Assembly (NCBI GenBank): GCA_013289955.1
Contig: JABCYZ010000006.1
Span: 124,001-188,000 of the forward strand
Length of the DNA: 64,000 bases
Source of the DNA: Acidobacteriota bacterium
GTDB taxonomy: Bacteria; Acidobacteriota; Terriglobia; Acidiferrales; UBA7541
Direction: 5' to 3'
Shown here piece after piece: positions 60,437 through 64,000 of this stretch (the first letter of the stretch is position 1; every line of letters starts with the position of its first letter). Made by a program: the position numbers and the translations under genes. A model generated the notes under the pieces. That model searched no databases. It saw nothing but the letters and a program-made list of their open reading frames with translations, and was not told the DNA's origin.

Positions 60437-61330
60437 TCAGCGCTGAATCTTGTCGTAGATCATCAAACCGAGAAGCAGAGGAATGTGCATTACTGTGGCG
60501 TGCATAAGCCACTTGGCGCGAACATTGGTCCGCGAACTGGAGGCCCACAAGCAAACCTGAACGAGCGCGGTGCTGACCACCAAGGCGCCGAAAAAGTAGC
60601 GCACTCCAGCCAACCCCATCACCGCGGGCAAGAGACTAACTCCAACCAGGGCTATGGCCGTGAGGATAATTTGACGAAACGTGCGAGTGCCCTCACGGTC
60701 GACGACCGGCAGCATCAGTATGCCCGCGCGGGCGTAGTCTTCGCGGTACATCCAGGCAATCGCATAAAAATGGGGGAATTGCCAAAAAAACAGAATGGCG
60801 AAGAGCAGCCAAGCACCGCGATCCAGAGCGCCGGTTGCAGCAACCCAGCCAATCATGGGAGGAATCGCTCCGGGAAAGGCGCCAACCGCAGTCGCCCAAA
60901 CGGTGCGCTTCTTCAGAGGCGTATAGGCGAGCAAATAGCTCAGGCTGGTGAGAACGCCAAGCGCCGAAGCGAGAATCCCCGCCGTGAAGTACAGATCCAC
61001 CGCGCCTGCGACGGAGAGAGTGATTCCGAACCATAACGCTTCCCTCGGCTGCAATTGGCCGCTGGGGAGCGGACGCGACGCCGTGCGACGCATGTAGCGG
61101 TCGGACTCGCGCTCGATGTAATGGTTTAGAGTCGCTGTGCCGGCGGCTATGAGCAATGTCGCGAAAACAGTCTGCACCAGGTGCAGCCAATCCACGGCGC
61201 CGCGCGCGCCCATGTAGTAGCCGGCGGCGGTCGTCATCAGCACGAGAAAGGAGACGTCCGGCTTGGTGAGGGCAACATAGGCGTTAGCCCGCGAAGCGAG
61301 TGTGATTTCCGTGGTGCGTACCGTGCTCAT
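60437..61330 (-). CDS. ctaB: Protohaem IX farnesyltransferase (haem O synthase)
   Basis: 297 residues, UbiA family. The ATG at 61330 overlaps the ctaA stop (ATGA). Prenyl-diphosphate motifs are NHYIERESDRYMRRTASRPL and YTPLKKRTVWATAVGAFPGA. Eight or nine spans are visible, including YVALTKPDVSFLVLMTTAAG at the start and WLLFAILFFWQFPHFYAIAW in the middle. It converts haem b to haem o, the substrate for CtaA, to serve the terminal oxidase. Followed by the DUF420 gene 35 bases on. Confidence 0.96.
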   Translation of the reverse strand: MSTVRTTEITLASRANAYVALTKPDVSFLVLMTTAAGYYMGARGAVDWLHLVQTVFATLLIAAGTATLNHYIERESDRYMRRTASRPLPSGQLQPREALWFGITLSVAGAVDLYFTAGILASALGVLTSLSYLLAYTPLKKRTVWATAVGAFPGAIPPMIGWVAATGALDRGAWLLFAILFFWQFPHFYAIAWMYREDYARAGILMLPVVDREGTRTFRQIILTAIALVGVSLLPAVMGLAGVRYFFGALVVSTALVQVCLWASSSRTNVRAKWLMHATVMHIPLLLGLMIYDKIQR

Positions 61331-62241
61331 CAGACCGCCACCCGGTCGTCTGACGATACGGCCACTTCTCCAGGGCGCGGCACCAGCCGATAGCACACGA
61401 GAATCGTCAAGATCGACACGGCAAACAGGAGCGCGCCGACGACGGTGTGGGTAACGGTCAAAGCAATCATCACGGGCACAGGTTGCGGGGCTTCCGCAGT
61501 CGAGATGCGCGACCAATAGGCGCCGATGCCGAGCAAGAACTGCAAACCAAAGAAGGAGTGGAGCAGAATCCGCATTTTTGTCAGCTCACGCGAACGCTCG
61601 AAGCGTTTTCGAAGAACCACGGCGGTCCATACGACCATCGCGAGCACCGCGAGCGAGCCGGCGGCGTGCGGCCAGATGGGAATATCCTTGTGCCGGAAAC
61701 CTGCTCCCAGAAACACTTGTAGAAAAATCACGCCAGCGTTCAGAAGCGCAAGAGAATGAATCGAAGGCGAACCGCGGTCCTCCCATTGAGGGCGGTCAGA
61801 AATCCACCAGTTGCTGGTGAAAACGGCAATACTCAAAATCGCTCCAAACATGATTTGCGCAAAGCATGCATGAATCACCGGCAGCCAGTAATGCAGCAAC
61901 TGGATGACGACCTGGCCCCCGAGAATCGCCTGCGTGACGATACCACCCACGGCAATCACGGCGAACCAGCGTAGCCAGCGTCGCTCTTCCTTGATCCAAA
62001 TCCATACGGCCAGGATCAGCGTCAAAACGCCCAAAACACCGGCGATGACGCGGTGCGAGTGTTCGTAAAACACGCCGCCGACCATGGGCGGGGTCCACGT
62101 TCCGAACGATTTTGGCCAATCGGGCACGGATAGGGCGGCGTCGTTGGAGGTGACCAACGCGCCTGCGATCAAAAGAAGCACCGTCCAGCACACAGTAAAG
62201 ACGGCGAAGCGGTGTACGCTCGCATGGTAGGAAGCCTTCAT
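61330..62241 (-). CDS. ctaA: Haem A synthase (COX15/CtaA)
   Basis: 303 residues, eight spans. The His residues that bind haem are seen in EHSHRVIAGVLGVLTLILAV, YWLPVIHACFAQIMFGAILS, PIWPHAAGSLAVLAMVVWTA and TVTHTVVGALLFAVSILTIL, the expected four. It also has VTSNDAALSVPDWPKSFGTW, the extracellular loop of the family. It oxidises the haem o methyl group to the formyl of haem a. Starts the ctaA-ctaB-DUF420 unit; hemH lies 123 bases upstream on the same strand. Confidence 0.95.
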   Translation of the reverse strand: MKASYHASVHRFAVFTVCWTVLLLIAGALVTSNDAALSVPDWPKSFGTWTPPMVGGVFYEHSHRVIAGVLGVLTLILAVWIWIKEERRWLRWFAVIAVGGIVTQAILGGQVVIQLLHYWLPVIHACFAQIMFGAILSIAVFTSNWWISDRPQWEDRGSPSIHSLALLNAGVIFLQVFLGAGFRHKDIPIWPHAAGSLAVLAMVVWTAVVLRKRFERSRELTKMRILLHSFFGLQFLLGIGAYWSRISTAEAPQPVPVMIALTVTHTVVGALLFAVSILTILVCYRLVPRPGEVAVSSDDRVAV

Positions 62242-62364
62242 GACCCTTGTCCCAGCGCGGGATTATAGCGCACTGACGGATTTCCTGCCTCTCCTTCCGC
62301 TGGAATGAGCCGTGTCACCGGTTGGGACCCTGTTCGCTCGAGCTCGGAAACCGCGGCAGCCCTT

Positions 62365-63399
62365 TCAGGAAGAAGCCGTCGAGGAAACTTGCAATGGTAG
62401 GGGCTCTGCGAGCCCAACCGCCCTAAGAACCAGGTCTTTCAAAGCGGCAATGAAGAGAGGCGAATCTCCGACGGCAGGCATCATCCGGAAAACCTCAACG
62501 CCAAATTTTCTGGCATCTTCGCGCGCCTCGATATTGATTTCGTGCAAGGTCTCGATGTGCTCGGTGACAAACGAAATCGGCACGACCAGCATCTCCTTAA
62601 CGCCTTCCCTGCCGAGCCGCTCGATCGTGCCCGTCAGAGGAGGCTGTAGCCATTTTGCGGGGCCGACGCGGCTCTGGTAGCAAAGCAAGTGCGTTTGCGG
62701 CCAGCCAGGAAACTGCTTCCTGCCCTCTTCCGAAACCATCCGCACGCTGGCTTCAATTTGATTTGGATACGGATCACCCTTTTCGACCAGGCTCATCGGC
62801 AATCCGTGCGCACTGAAAACCAGGTGAATGCGCGAGCTGTCCTTGAATTGGCGCAAAACCGAGCCGATGCGTTGGGCCAGCGCTTGAATATAGAGCGGAT
62901 GGTCATAGAACTGGCTAACGGTGCGCTCAGGCGGGCCGTTCTTCGGCCGCCCGTAGACACGGCGCCATTCCTTGAGGCTGCTAAGCGTTGTGGCGTAAGA
63001 AAAATGGGGGTAGAGCGGAAGGAGTACGATCTCCTCGAGCGGCCCGGCTTTGCGCAGCGACTCGGCGGCTTCTGCGGTCAGCGGGTGCCAGTAGCGCATG
63101 GCAATCACGGCGACGGGATCGATCTCGCTAGAGAGTGCGTCGACCAGTGCGCCGCGCTGCCGCTCGGTGAGCGTTCCGATCGGGGAACGGCCGCCAATCT
63201 CGGCATACTTCCCACGCACGGGAACGGAACGCCGGGAAGAAATTAGCTTTGCGAGCGGGCGGCGCAAAAATCCGAGCGGGCCCATTGGAATAATGTCCGG
63301 ATCGAGGAACAAGTTCAGAAGAAATGGCTCCACGGCCTCCAGCGAATCGGGCCCGCCAAGCTGGAACATGACAATGCCGACTTTTTTCTTCTGCGCCAA
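62365..63399 (-). CDS. hemH: Ferrochelatase
   Basis: 344 residues. It inserts Fe2+ into protoporphyrin IX (or coproporphyrin III). The start is KKKVGIVMFQLGGPDSLEAV, then the catalytic His in HLVFSAHGLPMSLVEKGDPY and the Glu in VPISFVTEHIETLHEINIEA. AMRYWHPLTAEAAESLRKAG and NLFLDPDIIPMGPLGFLRRP are other family blocks. The start codon is TTG, directly after the stop of the ccmD-like gene, which suggests coupled translation. Confidence 0.96.
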   Translation of the reverse strand: MAQKKKVGIVMFQLGGPDSLEAVEPFLLNLFLDPDIIPMGPLGFLRRPLAKLISSRRSVPVRGKYAEIGGRSPIGTLTERQRGALVDALSSEIDPVAVIAMRYWHPLTAEAAESLRKAGPLEEIVLLPLYPHFSYATTLSSLKEWRRVYGRPKNGPPERTVSQFYDHPLYIQALAQRIGSVLRQFKDSSRIHLVFSAHGLPMSLVEKGDPYPNQIEASVRMVSEEGRKQFPGWPQTHLLCYQSRVGPAKWLQPPLTGTIERLGREGVKEMLVVPISFVTEHIETLHEINIEAREDARKFGVEVFRMMPAVGDSPLFIAALKDLVLRAVGLAEPLPLQVSSTASS

Positions 63400-63543
63400 T
63401 TACTTTCCCCGGTTCAGGGAATTCTTCAAGCGATCGAGCTCTTCCCGCAATGTCGAGGTACGTTTTGCCACTGTCAAATAAAACACAAAAAACACGGCCC
63501 AGCCGATGATATACGCCGCAAAAACACTGTCCAGACTCGTCAT
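63400..63543 (-). CDS. ccmD: CcmD-like small membrane protein
   Basis: A 47-residue protein: one membrane segment (VFAAYIIGWAVFFVFYLTVA) and a basic, helical tail (KRTSTLREELDRLKNSLNRG). This is the pattern of CcmD, which helps release haem-loaded CcmE from CcmABC in cytochrome c maturation. The ATG (63543) overlaps the ccmC stop as ATGA, and its TAA is followed at once by the hemH TTG. Too small to be identified by sequence alone; position and topology make the call. Confidence 0.8.
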   Translation of the reverse strand: MTSLDSVFAAYIIGWAVFFVFYLTVAKRTSTLREELDRLKNSLNRGK

Positions 63544-64000
63544 ATGGCCTCCGCCTCGCGGCGTAAGACTTCCACATCCGTTCGCAGCTTTTCAAGCCGG
63601 TAGCGTTCCGCGATCAGAAACACCATCAAAGCGTGCAGCGCAAGTACACTAAAAAAGAACACCTTGCGCATGGTGGGCTCAAGACCGGAACCGGGCCCGC
63701 CCATGATGACTGGCGCGGGATGCTGCGTACGCCACCAGCGAATCGCACCGAATACAATCGGAACGTCGATGAAGGAAAATATCCCGAAGAGGGCGCTCAA
63801 GAGCGCGCGGCGGTCCGGCTCCTCGATCAAAGTCCGCAAAAGCAGGTAGGAGATGTAGAGAAGCCAGAGCACAAACGTGGAGGTCAGGCGCGCATCCCAC
63901 GTCCAATAAATGCCCCACGCCGGCTTGGCCCAAATCGGTCCGGTAATGAGAACGACGGTGATGAAGGCAAGACCGACTTCGGCGGAGGAAACGCCGAGCG
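63540..64000 (-). CDS. ccmC: CcmC haem handling protein, C-terminal part
   Basis: The frame is open to the window end, so the N-terminus is missing. The visible part has the tryptophan-rich haem-binding site PAWGIYWTWDARLTSTFVLW, then IFSFIDVPIVFGAIRWW and HPAPVIMGG. A last span (KVFFFSVLALHALMVFLIAE) and a basic coil (RYRLEKLRTDVEVLRREAE) end it. The WGxYWxWDxRLTS block is the mark of CcmC (or the related CcsA). It overlaps ccmD as ATGA. Likely start of a ccm operon that continues beyond the window. Confidence 0.92.
   Translation of the reverse strand, partial: LGVSSAEVGLAFITVVLITGPIWAKPAWGIYWTWDARLTSTFVLWLLYISYLLLRTLIEEPDRRALLSALFGIFSFIDVPIVFGAIRWWRTQHPAPVIMGGPGSGLEPTMRKVFFFSVLALHALMVFLIAERYRLEKLRTDVEVLRREAEAI

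Noticed and set aside
1..64000. CRISPR array, prophage or integron
   Set aside because: No regularly spaced repeats, no phage structural or integrase genes and no attC-like sites were seen.

Overview
The window looks like chromosomal DNA of an Acidobacteriota bacterium, probably class Terriglobia. The grounds are gene content, not a marker gene, because no rRNA or tRNA is visible. The typical families are tandem orphan MacB/FtsX-type permeases of the acidobacterial duplicated kind, a CRTAC1 (FG-GAP/UnbV) protein next to a multihaem cytochrome with TPR repeats, large TPR proteins, small XRE regulators in near-identical copies, a PadR gene coupled to a membrane protein, and a full Tol-Pal cluster. 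Base composition is GC-rich. The exception is the insertion element at 8398-11064, which is visibly more AT-rich.

Layout. 1-6018: three tandem orphan permeases, the first cut by the window edge. 6025-8309 (minus): a beta-propeller protein and DAHP synthase (aroF). 8398-11064: an IS1-family-like element with perfect terminal inverted repeats, an 8-bp target duplication and four passenger genes. 11095-13076 (minus): PadR regulator plus membrane protein. 13239-18880: nfo, leuS, guaA. 19056-21279: an XRE regulator divergent from an ECF sigma / anti-sigma / CpxP-like trio. 21560-25796: oxidoreductase, ssb, a DinB-fold protein and several small unknowns. 25858-32048 (minus): CRTAC1 protein, five-haem cytochrome-TPR protein and a TPR protein. 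32427-38400: type IV pilin with a strong terminator, a membrane spermidine-synthase-like protein, and three Tat-signal sugar enzymes, one of them frameshifted. 38527-44082 (minus): tolQ-tolR-tonB/tolA-tolB-pal-cpoB. 44321-48295: miaB, a bifunctional nuclease family gene, a MATE exporter and a PilZ-like protein. 48588-50581: an accessory parA-parB pair with a third small gene. 50634-54141: ypdA, a lone nuoI, a MOSC protein, a second XRE paralogue and a GYD protein. 54473-58189 (minus): DsbA-like protein, nadE, a methyltransferase and an A-type Fe-S carrier. 58365-59885: isocitrate dehydrogenase family gene and a PilZ protein. 59976-64000 (minus): ccmC-ccmD-hemH-ctaA-ctaB-DUF420, a haem/cytochrome maturation cluster that runs off the end.

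The most unusual object is the insertion element. Its transposase is the first gene of a run of four genes whose starts overlap the preceding stops, and a membrane-protein gene is transcribed divergently from the same 75-bp promoter region. Other points of interest are an Ig-like domain spliced between two polyproline tracts in Pal, a low-complexity insert in the LeuRS editing domain, several long near-perfect palindromes between genes, and a terminator that ends directly at a start codon.
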